Below, piece after piece: positions 1 through 7,587 of a stretch of DNA of 33,352 nucleotides. Where the stretch lies: positions 1-33,352 of the forward strand of contig JAEZWF010000007.1 in assembly GCA_023420415.1 (NCBI GenBank). Direction: 5' to 3'. A program made the position numbers and the translations under genes. The notes under the pieces were generated by a model, which saw only the letters and a list, made by a program, of their open reading frames with translations, searched no databases and had not been told where the DNA came from. Source of the stretch: Actinomycetes bacterium. Lineage in GTDB: Bacteria > Actinomycetota > Actinomycetes > Actinomycetales > Dermatophilaceae. Positions within the stretch are counted from its first letter, which is position 1. Every line of letters starts with the position of its first letter.

Positions 1-688
<688 letters not shown>

Positions 689-714
689 ACAAAGATGCTA
701 CGCGTCCACTGTGT

Positions 715-739
715 GGTTCCCGAGATACGGTCGGGAACC
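715..739 (+). other. 23S-5S spacer hairpin, probable processing stem
   Basis: GGTTCCCGA (715-723) and TCGGGAACC (731-739) form a perfect 9-bp stem with a 7-nt loop in the short spacer between 23S and 5S. It has no T-run, so it is unlikely to be a terminator. A role in precursor-rRNA processing (RNase III or RNase E/J type cleavage) is inferred from position only. Confidence 0.5.
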
Positions 740-759
740 CGATTGAAATCTCCATAGAG

Positions 760-878
760 TTTCGGCTGTCATAGCGAGGGGGAAACGCCCGGCTCCATTC
801 CGAACCCGGAAGCTAAGCCCCTCAGCGCCGATGGTACTGCACTGGTGACGGTGTGGGAGAGTAGGACGCAGCCGGACA
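760..878 (+). rRNA. rrf: 5S ribosomal RNA
   Basis: This is a typical actinobacterial 5S rRNA of about 119 nt. It contains the near-invariant blocks CCGAACCCGGAAGCTAAG and GCGCCGATGGTACTGC and the 3' GGGAGAGTAGGACGC. The ends are placed by pairing TTCGGCTG at 761-768 with CAGCCGGA at 869-876 (helix I). It lies about 70 nt after 23S, as expected for the distal gene of an rRNA operon. Confidence 0.95.
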
Positions 879-885
879 TACTTTC

Positions 886-917
886 AAAAGGGCCATCCCA
901 TGCGGGATGGCCCTTTT
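886..917 (+). terminator. Rho-independent terminator of the rRNA operon
   Basis: AAAAGGGCCATCCC (886-899) pairs perfectly with GGGATGGCCCTTTT (904-917) around the 4-nt loop ATGC. This gives a 14-bp stem ending in a T-run, 7 nt after the 5S gene. It separates the rRNA operon from the protein-coding run. Confidence 0.93.
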
Positions 918-955
918 GCTTTGTCCCCATCTGTTTTGTCGCCCGGGACGGTCCG

Positions 956-991
956 TAGACTGCCCGGGTCACCACAGCGCAGCGCAAGGAG
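956..991 (+). promoter_or_regulatory. Probable promoter and ribosome site of the TPR gene
   Basis: A -10-like TAGACT lies at 956-961. A good Shine-Dalgarno AAGGAG lies at 986-991, 6 nt before the GTG at 998. A T-rich stretch near 932-939 could act as the -35, but no clear hexamer is visible. The predicted leader is about 30 nt. This would start the long + strand run after the rRNA terminator. Confidence 0.45.
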
Positions 992-997
992 TGTTTC

Positions 998-1981
998 GTG
1001 GCTGAGAACCAGTCCAGAGGTCGAGGCGGTCAGGGAGGTTCGGGTCCGCGTCGACCCAGCAGCAACGGGCGTGGTGGCCAAGGGGCTGGCCGCGGCCGGC
1101 CGGGTGGAAGTGCTGGCGGCCCAGGTGGTCGTGGTGGTCGCCCCGGCGCAGGCCCCGGTGCACGAGCTGGTGGCGCCGGCGCGCGTGGGGACCGGGACCG
1201 GACCCCGGGCACCTTTGACAACAGCGAACGGCGTGGTGGCTCGCGGCTGGCACCGAAGAAGCCGAAGCTGCCCGAGCCCCGCATCGCCGAGGGAGTGACC
1301 GGCAAGGAGCTCGACCGCTCGGTCCACCAGCAGCTGCGGACCCTCAGCAAGGAGAACGCCGAGGGCGTCGCCCAGCACCTGGTCATGGTCGCCGCCCTGC
1401 TGGAGGCAGAGGACCTCGAGGGCGCGGAAGCGCACGCCGAGACGGCGGTGCGCCGCGCTGGTCGCGTACCCGCGGCACGCGAGGCACTGGGCATGGTGGC
1501 GTACCGCAAGGGCGACTGGGCGCGGGCGCTCAGTGAGTTCCGAACGGTGCGCAGGCTGAGCGGGTCGTCGCACCTGCTGCCGTTGATGGTGGATGCCGAG
1601 CGTGGGCTCGGTCGCCCGGAGCGGGCGCTCGAGCTCGCCATGTCACCGGAGGCCAAGACCCTGACGACGCCGGAGCGCGTCGAGCTGGCCATCGTGGTCT
1701 CCGGGATCCGTCGCGACCTGGGCCAGCTCGATGCCTCCCTGCAGAGCCTGGAGATCCCGCAGCTGCGGGGTTCCTCGCGCAAGGAATGGTCTGCCCGCCT
1801 TTCGTATGCGTACGCAGAGGCCCTGCTGGCGCTCGGCAGGCGCGAGGAGGCCCGCGACTGGTTCGCCAAGGCCGTCGCGGCTGACGAGGAGCTCGAGACC
1901 GACGCAGCCGACCGGTTGGCCGAGCTCGATGGTGTGGTCCTCACCGACATCCTCGAGGGGGAGGCGGAGGACGACCGGTGA
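998..1981 (+). CDS. TPR-like protein with an RGG-rich N-terminal tail
   Basis: The protein has 327 residues with two parts. Residues 1 to about 80 are glycine/arginine-rich and low complexity, with repeated RGG/GRG motifs (RGRGG, GGRGGRP), so probably disordered. From about 90 to the end it is helical and alanine-rich, with TPR-like helix pairs (for example AEAHAETAVRRAG and YAYAEALLALGRREEARDWF). The C-terminus is acidic. The GTG start is set by AAGGAG 6 nt upstream. The stop overlaps the next start (GTGA at 1978). It matches the position of M. tuberculosis Rv1691, a TPR protein of unknown role. The RGG-like tail suggests RNA or nucleic-acid binding, which is inference. No enzymatic motif is seen. 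Confidence 0.85.
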   Translation: MAENQSRGRGGQGGSGPRRPSSNGRGGQGAGRGRPGGSAGGPGGRGGRPGAGPGARAGGAGARGDRDRTPGTFDNSERRGGSRLAPKKPKLPEPRIAEGVTGKELDRSVHQQLRTLSKENAEGVAQHLVMVAALLEAEDLEGAEAHAETAVRRAGRVPAAREALGMVAYRKGDWARALSEFRTVRRLSGSSHLLPLMVDAERGLGRPERALELAMSPEAKTLTTPERVELAIVVSGIRRDLGQLDASLQSLEIPQLRGSSRKEWSARLSYAYAEALLALGRREEARDWFAKAVAADEELETDAADRLAELDGVVLTDILEGEAEDDR

Positions 1982-2991
1982 GTGCGCTCGTCGACGCGTA
2001 TGCCGGTGTGGTGTGCGACCTGGATGGCGTGGTCTACCGCGGGCCCGCCGCCGTGGACCACGCCGTGTCCGCCCTGTCGAGCGTGCCGGCACGGGTGGTC
2101 TACGCCACGAACAACGCCTCGCGTCCGCCGCAGGAGGTCGCAGCGCACCTGACCGAGCTGGGGTTGTCGGTCACCGGAAGCGATGTCGTCACCAGCTCGC
2201 AGGCCGGGGCAGGTGAGCTGGTCAAGCTGCTTCCCGCCGGGGCGACCGTTCTTGGGGTGGGTGGGCCAGGTGTCCGAGAAGCGCTGCAACACAGCGGTTT
2301 TCGCGTCCTGACTCCTCATGACACCCGAGATGACCCGACGACTCGTGTGGCCGGAGTCCTGCAGGGGTACGGTGCCTCGGTATCGGCCTCCGACCTCGCG
2401 GAGGCGGCATACGCCATCACCGCGGGGGCAGCGTGGGTGGCCACCAACACGGACCGGACGCTGCCCACCCATCGGGGGACCGCGCCCGGCAATGGCAGCC
2501 TCGTGTCGGCCGTGCGGATGGCGGTCACCCGTGACCCACTGGTCGCAGGGAAACCGCAGGCGCCCCTGTACCGCCTGTGTGCCGAGCGACTGGGCTTGGA
2601 GGCTGACAAGGTGCTCGCCGTGGGCGATCGGCTGGACACGGACATCGCCGGCGCGGTGACCACGGGCATGGACTCCGTGCTGGTCCTCACCGGTGTCGAC
2701 TCGGTCACCTCGACGGCCGTTGCCCCGGCGTCGATGCGCCCGACGTTCGTCGCCACGGATCTGCGGGCCCTGATGGAGCCATACGTGGGCGTCGAGACCG
2801 ACTACTCCTGGTGGACCTGCGGCCAGGACCGGCGCCGGCTCGTCGATGGCCGGTGGGAGGTCGCGTCGGCGGGGGCGCCCATCGAGGCTGCCCGAGCCGG
2901 GCTCGCCTGCCTGCACGAAGGACTCGACCACGGCGAGCTGACCACCGACGAGGCTCGTGCGCTCGCGCGCCAGCTCGACGTGTGGCAGTAG
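1978..2991 (+). CDS. HAD-superfamily (class IIA) phosphatase
   Basis: This 337-residue protein is of the NagD/p-nitrophenylphosphatase type. Motif I DLDGVVYRG supplies the nucleophile D14 and the acid D16. Motif II is ATNNASR. The lysine of motif III lies in GKPQAPLY and motif IV is VGDRLDTDIAGA. A class IIA cap lies between motifs II and III. A C-terminal extension of about 60 residues beginning at YSWWTCG is present. The physiological substrate cannot be read from sequence; candidates in the family are small sugar or glycerol phosphates. The GTG start overlaps the upstream stop as GTGA, implying coupling to the TPR gene. It corresponds in order to Rv1692. Confidence 0.9.
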   Translation: MSALVDAYAGVVCDLDGVVYRGPAAVDHAVSALSSVPARVVYATNNASRPPQEVAAHLTELGLSVTGSDVVTSSQAGAGELVKLLPAGATVLGVGGPGVREALQHSGFRVLTPHDTRDDPTTRVAGVLQGYGASVSASDLAEAAYAITAGAAWVATNTDRTLPTHRGTAPGNGSLVSAVRMAVTRDPLVAGKPQAPLYRLCAERLGLEADKVLAVGDRLDTDIAGAVTTGMDSVLVLTGVDSVTSTAVAPASMRPTFVATDLRALMEPYVGVETDYSWWTCGQDRRRLVDGRWEVASAGAPIEAARAGLACLHEGLDHGELTTDEARALARQLDVWQ

Positions 2992-3034
2992 CGTGGGACG
3001 CGACGGGCGACCAGCGCCCCCCAAGGAGGTCGTG

Positions 3035-3805
3035 ATGGCGTTCGAGTCGGTACGCAGCTACCTGCAGCTCGCGAGTGGGCTGGGTGAGATGACCAGGGCC
3101 AGGGCCATGGAGGCGGCGCAGGGCATCTTGTCGTTGCCGGGGGCCGACGAGGTCACCCGTCGCGCGGTGCAGGCCTCAGCCCTGGCCGACCAGCTCCTCG
3201 AAGCGGCCCGCAGCAACCGCGACAGTCTCGTCGCGCTGGTGCAGGGCGAGGTCGAGACGGCGATCGCTCGGGCCGACGTGGCGCGCGTGGCTGACCTCGA
3301 GGCGGCCCGTGCTGCCCTTGCCGCCGTGGCGCAGGAGGTGGCCGAGCTGCGGGCCACGGTGCTCGCCACTGGTGCTGCCGCGGTGTCGACGGCCGCCCGC
3401 GGGGGACGCCCGCGCCCCTCGTCAGGTGCGGTGACCACGCGTATGCCGCTGACGGACCCCGCCATGACGAGCAACGGCGGCCTCGATGCGGGCACTACAG
3501 CGCCGCCGCGCACACGGGCGACCACGAAGGCCACGGCGAAGACCGCGACGACGAAGGCGACTGCGAAGAAGTCGACTGCGAAGAAGAGCACGACACGCAA
3601 GGCCGCCGCGAAGAAGGCCGCGGCCACGTCGACTGCGAAGAAGGCCGCGGCCACGTCGACTGCGAAGAAGAGCGCGGCGAAGAAGGCCGCTGCGGCTAAG
3701 AAGACGACGGCTAAGAAGACGACTGCGAAGAAGAGCGCTGCGAAGAAGAGTACGGCCAGGAAGAGTACGGCTAAGAAGAGCGCTGCGAAGAGGGCGAGCC
3801 AGTGA
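3035..3805 (+). CDS. Histone-H1-like, lysine-rich-tailed protein
   Basis: The protein has 256 residues. Residues 1 to about 110 are helical, with a coiled-coil-like stretch (DLEAARAALAAVAQEVAEL, about 88-106). Residues 111-160 form a linker. Residues from about 161 to the end form a Lys/Ala/Thr/Ser tail with 11 KK pairs in AKKS/AKKT/AKKA units and almost no acidic residues. The tail resembles eukaryotic histone H1, the mycobacterial HupB tail, the HBHA tail and PhaF phasins. The N-terminal domain is not HU. It may bind DNA, or polyanions such as RNA or heparin-like sugars; the sequence does not decide. ATG 3035 is chosen because AAGGAGG (3023-3029) lies 5 nt upstream; an in-frame upstream start at 2957 would overlap the HAD gene. 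The stop overlaps the next start. Confidence 0.8.
   Translation: MAFESVRSYLQLASGLGEMTRARAMEAAQGILSLPGADEVTRRAVQASALADQLLEAARSNRDSLVALVQGEVETAIARADVARVADLEAARAALAAVAQEVAELRATVLATGAAAVSTAARGGRPRPSSGAVTTRMPLTDPAMTSNGGLDAGTTAPPRTRATTKATAKTATTKATAKKSTAKKSTTRKAAAKKAAATSTAKKAAATSTAKKSAAKKAAAAKKTTAKKTTAKKSAAKKSTARKSTAKKSAAKRASQ
3608..3661 (+). repeat. 27-bp tandem repeat (2 perfect copies) in the lysine-rich tail
   Basis: Copies at 3608-3634 and 3635-3661 are identical at the DNA level and encode AKKAAATST twice. The surrounding AAG-rich codons make the whole 3530-3800 stretch slippage-prone, so tail length may vary between strains. Confidence 0.85.
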
Positions 3806-4053
3806 CCGAGCAGTACCCCGGACAGCAGGACGAGCACGACTCCGTGAAGGACGACGGCGGGTTCGACGCGGCAGTCGAGACCACCCCGGACCCGCAGCGC
3901 GAGCCGGCACCGGAGACCGGCGACATCGTGATCGACTCGGCGCTGCGTGACCTCCAGGCTGCGCCCGCCGGCGACCTCGACGCGCAGATCGCCGCGGGGC
4001 AGCAGGTGCACCGCACCCTCCAGGCGCGACTGTCCGACCTCGGCGGCGAGTGA
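3802..4053 (+). CDS. Small acidic protein of unknown function
   Basis: The protein has 83 residues. The N-terminal half is acidic and probably disordered (many D, E, Q, P). The C-terminal half is helical (SALRDLQAAPAGDLDAQIAA, then HRTLQARLSDL). It overlaps both neighbours by GTGA junctions (3802 with the histone-like gene, 4050 with tlyA), which supports it being translated. In position it matches the small gene Rv1693 between the HAD phosphatase and tlyA in M. tuberculosis. I do not recognise a domain. Its acidity beside a very basic protein and an rRNA methylase is notable but proves nothing. Confidence 0.75.
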   Translation: MTEQYPGQQDEHDSVKDDGGFDAAVETTPDPQREPAPETGDIVIDSALRDLQAAPAGDLDAQIAAGQQVHRTLQARLSDLGGE

Positions 4054-4877
4054 GCGAGACCACGCGGCTCGATGTCGAGCTGGTCCGTCGCGGCCTGGCG
4101 CGGTCGCGCGGTCACGCGCGTGAGCTGATCGAGGCGGGCGACGTCAGCGTCGACGGCGTGGCAGCCACCAAGGCATCGGCCCCGACAAGCGGCGGACAGA
4201 GTCTGCACGTGCGCGAGAAGGGGCCGCGCTGGGTCAGCCGCGCGGCATACAAGCTGGTGGAGGCGATCGAGGTGTTCGAGCCCCGTGGACTCACCGTCCG
4301 CGGGCGGCGTGCCCTCGACGTGGGCGCGTCCACGGGCGGGTTCACCCAGGTGCTGCTGCACCACGGCGCCGCCCAGGTGACCGCGCTCGACGTCGGCCAC
4401 GACCAGCTGGCGCGGGAGGTGGCGCAGGACCCTCGGGTGACCGAGCGGTCCGGCACCACGGTGCGCGGTCTTCGCCCGGACGACATCGGTGGCCGGGTGG
4501 AGCTGCTCGTCGCTGACCTGAGCTTCATCTCACTGACCCTCGTGCTGGAGACGTTCCGTGGCCTCGTGACCGACGACGCCGACCTGGTGGTGCTGGTCAA
4601 GCCGCAGTTCGAGGTGGGCCGCACCCGGCTGGGCAAGAACGGCATCGTGCGCGCCCAGGGCGACCGGGCGTGGGCCGTGACCGAGGTCGCGAGGGCCGCG
4701 CTGGCCGCCGGACTGCACCCGCGCGGTGTCGTCGCCAGCCCGGTGGTGGGCACGGAGGGGAACGCGGAGTACCTGTTGTGGCTGACCCCTCGTGCCAGCG
4801 CAGCCATGGGATGGGAGGCTCTGGTGAGGGCGGCCGACGAGGTCACCCTCGCCACCCAGCCGAAGGAAGTCCCGTGA
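4050..4877 (+). CDS. tlyA: 16S/23S rRNA (cytidine-2'-O)-methyltransferase TlyA
   Basis: The 275-residue protein has an N-terminal S4 RNA-binding domain (about 6-55, with RRGLARSRGHARELIEAG) followed by an FtsJ/RrmJ-type methyltransferase. The SAM site is LDVGASTGGFTQ (89-100). The family's K-D-K-E catalytic set is visible as K68 (AAYK), D156 (VADLSF), K184 (LVKPQF) and E240 (NAEY). Family members 2'-O-methylate C1409 of 16S and C1920 of 23S rRNA; loss gives capreomycin resistance in mycobacteria. The GTG start overlaps the previous stop as GTGA and its own stop overlaps nadK the same way, so these genes form one operon. Confidence 0.95.
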   Translation: MSETTRLDVELVRRGLARSRGHARELIEAGDVSVDGVAATKASAPTSGGQSLHVREKGPRWVSRAAYKLVEAIEVFEPRGLTVRGRRALDVGASTGGFTQVLLHHGAAQVTALDVGHDQLAREVAQDPRVTERSGTTVRGLRPDDIGGRVELLVADLSFISLTLVLETFRGLVTDDADLVVLVKPQFEVGRTRLGKNGIVRAQGDRAWAVTEVARAALAAGLHPRGVVASPVVGTEGNAEYLLWLTPRASAAMGWEALVRAADEVTLATQPKEVP

Positions 4878-5809
4878 GCCCAGCCGAGCACCGCCGGGTC
4901 CTGCTCGTCGCACACCCGCGCAGGCCCGAGGCGGCCCAGGTCGCCATCGGTGTGGTGGACCAGCTGCGCGCGGCCGGCATCGAGGTCGTCATGGCCCGCG
5001 ACGAGGCGCAGGCGCTCGGGCTCGAGGGCCACGCGGGTGTGAGCATCGCCGGCTCCGACCACCCGGCGCAGGGGTGTGAGCTCGTCTGCGTCCTCGGGGG
5101 AGACGGCACGATCCTGCGCGGTGCCGAGCTGTCACGGGGCAGCGACGTGCCCCTGCTGGGGGTCAACCTCGGACACGTCGGGTTCCTCGCCGAGGCCGAA
5201 CGTGAGGACATCTCGGCCACGGTGGAGCACATCGTGAGCCGCAGCTACACAGTCGAGGAGCGGATGACTCTCGAGGTCACCGCCCACGTCAACGGCGACC
5301 CGGTCTACTCCAGCTGGGCCCTCAACGAGGTCACCGTCGAGAAGGCGAACCGGGAGCGGATGATCGAGGTGGTGGTCGAGATCGACGGTCGGCCGCTCAC
5401 GACGTGGGGTTGTGACGGCGTCGTCGTCGCCACCCCGACCGGCTCGACGGCATACGCGTTCTCGGCGGGCGGACCGGTCGTCTGGCCGGACGTCGAGGCC
5501 CTGCTCATGGTGCCGATCAGCGCGCACGCGCTGTTCGCCCGTCCCCTCGTCGTCGGGCCGAGCTCGCACCTCGCCCTCGAGGTGGTGCCGGACACCCTCG
5601 GCAGCGGTGCCCTGTGGTGCGACGGCCGGCGGGCGGTCGACCTGCCACCCGGCGCACGCATCGAGGTGGTGCGCTCAGGGACGCCGGTACGCCTGGCCCG
5701 GCTGAGCACCAGCCCCTTCACCGACCGCCTGGTCGCGAAGTTCGACCTCAACATCCACGGCTGGCGCGGGCAGGCGCGCCGTGAGGGACGGCCCGTCGGT
5801 CGCCCGTGA
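4874..5809 (+). CDS. nadK: NAD kinase
   Basis: The 311-residue enzyme phosphorylates NAD to NADP, the only route to NADP. The diagnostic GGDGT motif lies in VLGGDGTILRGAEL (about 74-87). It is followed by NLGHVGFLAE, the substrate loop NEVTVEK and the glycine-rich VVVATPTGSTAYAFSAGGP, where nucleotide and NAD bind. GTG 4874 is chosen over upstream in-frame codons because it forms a GTGA overlap with tlyA, and the resulting N-terminus (HRRVLLVAHPRRPEA) starts at the first beta strand of the fold. The gene order tlyA-nadK-recN is conserved in actinobacteria. Confidence 0.95.
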   Translation: MSPAEHRRVLLVAHPRRPEAAQVAIGVVDQLRAAGIEVVMARDEAQALGLEGHAGVSIAGSDHPAQGCELVCVLGGDGTILRGAELSRGSDVPLLGVNLGHVGFLAEAEREDISATVEHIVSRSYTVEERMTLEVTAHVNGDPVYSSWALNEVTVEKANRERMIEVVVEIDGRPLTTWGCDGVVVATPTGSTAYAFSAGGPVVWPDVEALLMVPISAHALFARPLVVGPSSHLALEVVPDTLGSGALWCDGRRAVDLPPGARIEVVRSGTPVRLARLSTSPFTDRLVAKFDLNIHGWRGQARREGRPVGRP

Positions 5810-5822
5810 GAGGCTGACCCCC

Positions 5823-7547
5823 GTGCTCCAGGAACTGCGGATCAGCCGGCTCGGCGTCATCGACGACGCCGTGCTCGACCTGCACCCGGGGCTCAACGTC
5901 GTCACCGGTGAGACCGGCGCCGGCAAGACCATGGTGGTGACCGGGCTGGGTCTGTTGCTCGGTGCTCGCGGTGACGCCGGCCTCGTGCGTGAGGGAGCCA
6001 GGTCAGCCGTCGTCGAGGGCCTGGTGGCGGTGCCCGCCGACCATGCGGCCGCCGAACGCGCGGCGGAGGCCGGCGCCGATGTCAGCGACGGGCTCGTGCT
6101 CGTGCGGTCGGTGAGCGCCGAGGGCCGGTCCCGCGCGCACGTCGGGGGACGCTCCGCCCCGGTGGGTGTGCTCGGTGAGATCGGTGAGCACCTCGTGGCC
6201 GTCCACGGGCAGTCCGACCAGTGGCGGTTGCGCCGGGGTGACCAGCACCGGGTGGTGCTGGACCAGTTCGCGGGCGAGGCCGTCGCAGGCGCGCTCGCGG
6301 CATACACCGACGTCTTCGACCGGCACGAGTCCGCGGTGCGTGAGCTCACCGACCTGACCGAGCAGGCGCGTGAGCGGGCGCGCGAGATCGAGGTGCTCCA
6401 GCACGGGCTCGAGCAGCTCGAGCAGCTCGACCCCCAGCCGGGGGAGGACGCCGAGCTGCGGGTCGAGGACGAACGCCTCAGCCACGCCGAAGGCCTGCGG
6501 GCCGCGTCGGCCGCCGCTCTCGTGCACCTCGCCGGGGACGAGGAGTATGCCGCGGAGCCGGCCCCCGACGTGATGGGCGCCATCGCGGCCGCGCGACAGG
6601 CGCTGGCGTCGGAGGTCGACCACGACCCGGCACTGCGCGAGCTGGAGCGGCGGATCGCCGAAGTGGGGTACCTGGTCTCGGACCTGGCCGGCGACCTCAG
6701 CAGCTACGTCGGGGACGTCGAGGTCGACCCTGCCCGTCTTGCGCACGTGCAGCAGCGGCGTGCCGACCTGGCGGCCCTGTGCCGCAAGTACGGAGACACC
6801 ATCGACGACGTGCTGGAGTGGGGGCGGGCGGGAGCGGCCCGGCTCGAGACGTTGCTCGGGTCCGACACCCGCATCGAGGAGCTCACGACCGAGGTCGAGC
6901 GCCTCGACGCGAAGCGACAGCAGCTGGCCGGTGAGCTGACCGCCGCCCGCACCGCGGCCGCCGCCGACCTGGCCGGCCGGGTGACCACCGAGCTGTCCCA
7001 CCTGGCCATGGGCAAGGCCCGGGTCGAGGTGGCGGTCAGCCCGCGCGCGACCGGACTGGCGAGGCATGGCGGCGACGACGTGGAGATCCTGCTCGCCGCC
7101 AACCCCGGCAGCCCCGCGCGCACCGTCGCCAAGGCGGCCTCGGGTGGTGAGCTCTCCCGCGTCATGCTGGCACTCGAGGTCGTCACCGGCGCCGCCGGTG
7201 GGGCCGACGTGCCGACCTTCGTCTTCGATGAGGTGGATGCAGGCGTGGGTGGCTCCGCCGCGCTCGACGTCGGCGCCCGGCTGGCCGCCCTCGCCCAGCA
7301 CGCCCAGGTCGTCGTCGTGACGCACCTGCCGCAGGTCGCGGCCTACGCCGACCGCCACCACGTCGTCCACAAGGCCGACGACGGGCACATCACCAGCAGC
7401 GGGGTGCGCGCCGTCGACGGTGACGACCGCCTGCGCGAGCTGGCTCGGATGATGGCCGGCGCCGACACCGAGACTGCACTCGACCACGCCCGCGAGCTGG
7501 TCGAGCAGACCACCAGGCGGCGCAGCGCGGGTCACCCAGCGCGGTGA
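5823..7547 (+). CDS. recN: DNA repair protein RecN (SMC-like ATPase)
   Basis: The 574-residue protein acts in double-strand-break repair. Walker A is GETGAGKT (about 29-36). The central region (about 150-370) is rich in Glu, Arg and Leu and forms the coiled-coil arms. The ABC signature is SGGELSRVMLALE (about 440-452), followed by Walker B FVFDEVDAGVGG (about 466-477) and the H-loop VTHLPQVAAYAD. GTG 5823 is preferred over GTG 5781 because MLQELRISRLGVIDDA is the normal family N-terminus and GAGAGG lies about 9 nt upstream; it also leaves a 13-nt gap after nadK. The length is normal. Confidence 0.95.
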   Translation: MLQELRISRLGVIDDAVLDLHPGLNVVTGETGAGKTMVVTGLGLLLGARGDAGLVREGARSAVVEGLVAVPADHAAAERAAEAGADVSDGLVLVRSVSAEGRSRAHVGGRSAPVGVLGEIGEHLVAVHGQSDQWRLRRGDQHRVVLDQFAGEAVAGALAAYTDVFDRHESAVRELTDLTEQARERAREIEVLQHGLEQLEQLDPQPGEDAELRVEDERLSHAEGLRAASAAALVHLAGDEEYAAEPAPDVMGAIAAARQALASEVDHDPALRELERRIAEVGYLVSDLAGDLSSYVGDVEVDPARLAHVQQRRADLAALCRKYGDTIDDVLEWGRAGAARLETLLGSDTRIEELTTEVERLDAKRQQLAGELTAARTAAAADLAGRVTTELSHLAMGKARVEVAVSPRATGLARHGGDDVEILLAANPGSPARTVAKAASGGELSRVMLALEVVTGAAGGADVPTFVFDEVDAGVGGSAALDVGARLAALAQHAQVVVVTHLPQVAAYADRHHVVHKADDGHITSSGVRAVDGDDRLRELARMMAGADTETALDHARELVEQTTRRRSAGHPAR

Positions 7548-7587
7548 TGCACGGGGCGCGGGTGCCCTCGTGGGAGGATTGACGACA

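Noticed and set aside
715..739. Spacer hairpin as a terminator between 23S and 5S
   Set aside because: No T-run follows, and 5S must be co-transcribed; a processing stem fits better.
1030..3024. Long - strand open frame (664 codons) opposite the TPR and HAD genes
   Set aside because: High-GC antisense shadow: Arg/His/Pro-rich translation without domains, opposite two well-supported genes. The same applies to long antisense frames at 19847-21709, 22512-24395 and 29822-32341.
3530..3800. CRISPR-like or mobile repeat array
   Set aside because: The repeats are in-frame lysine codons with no spacer structure; they encode the basic tail.
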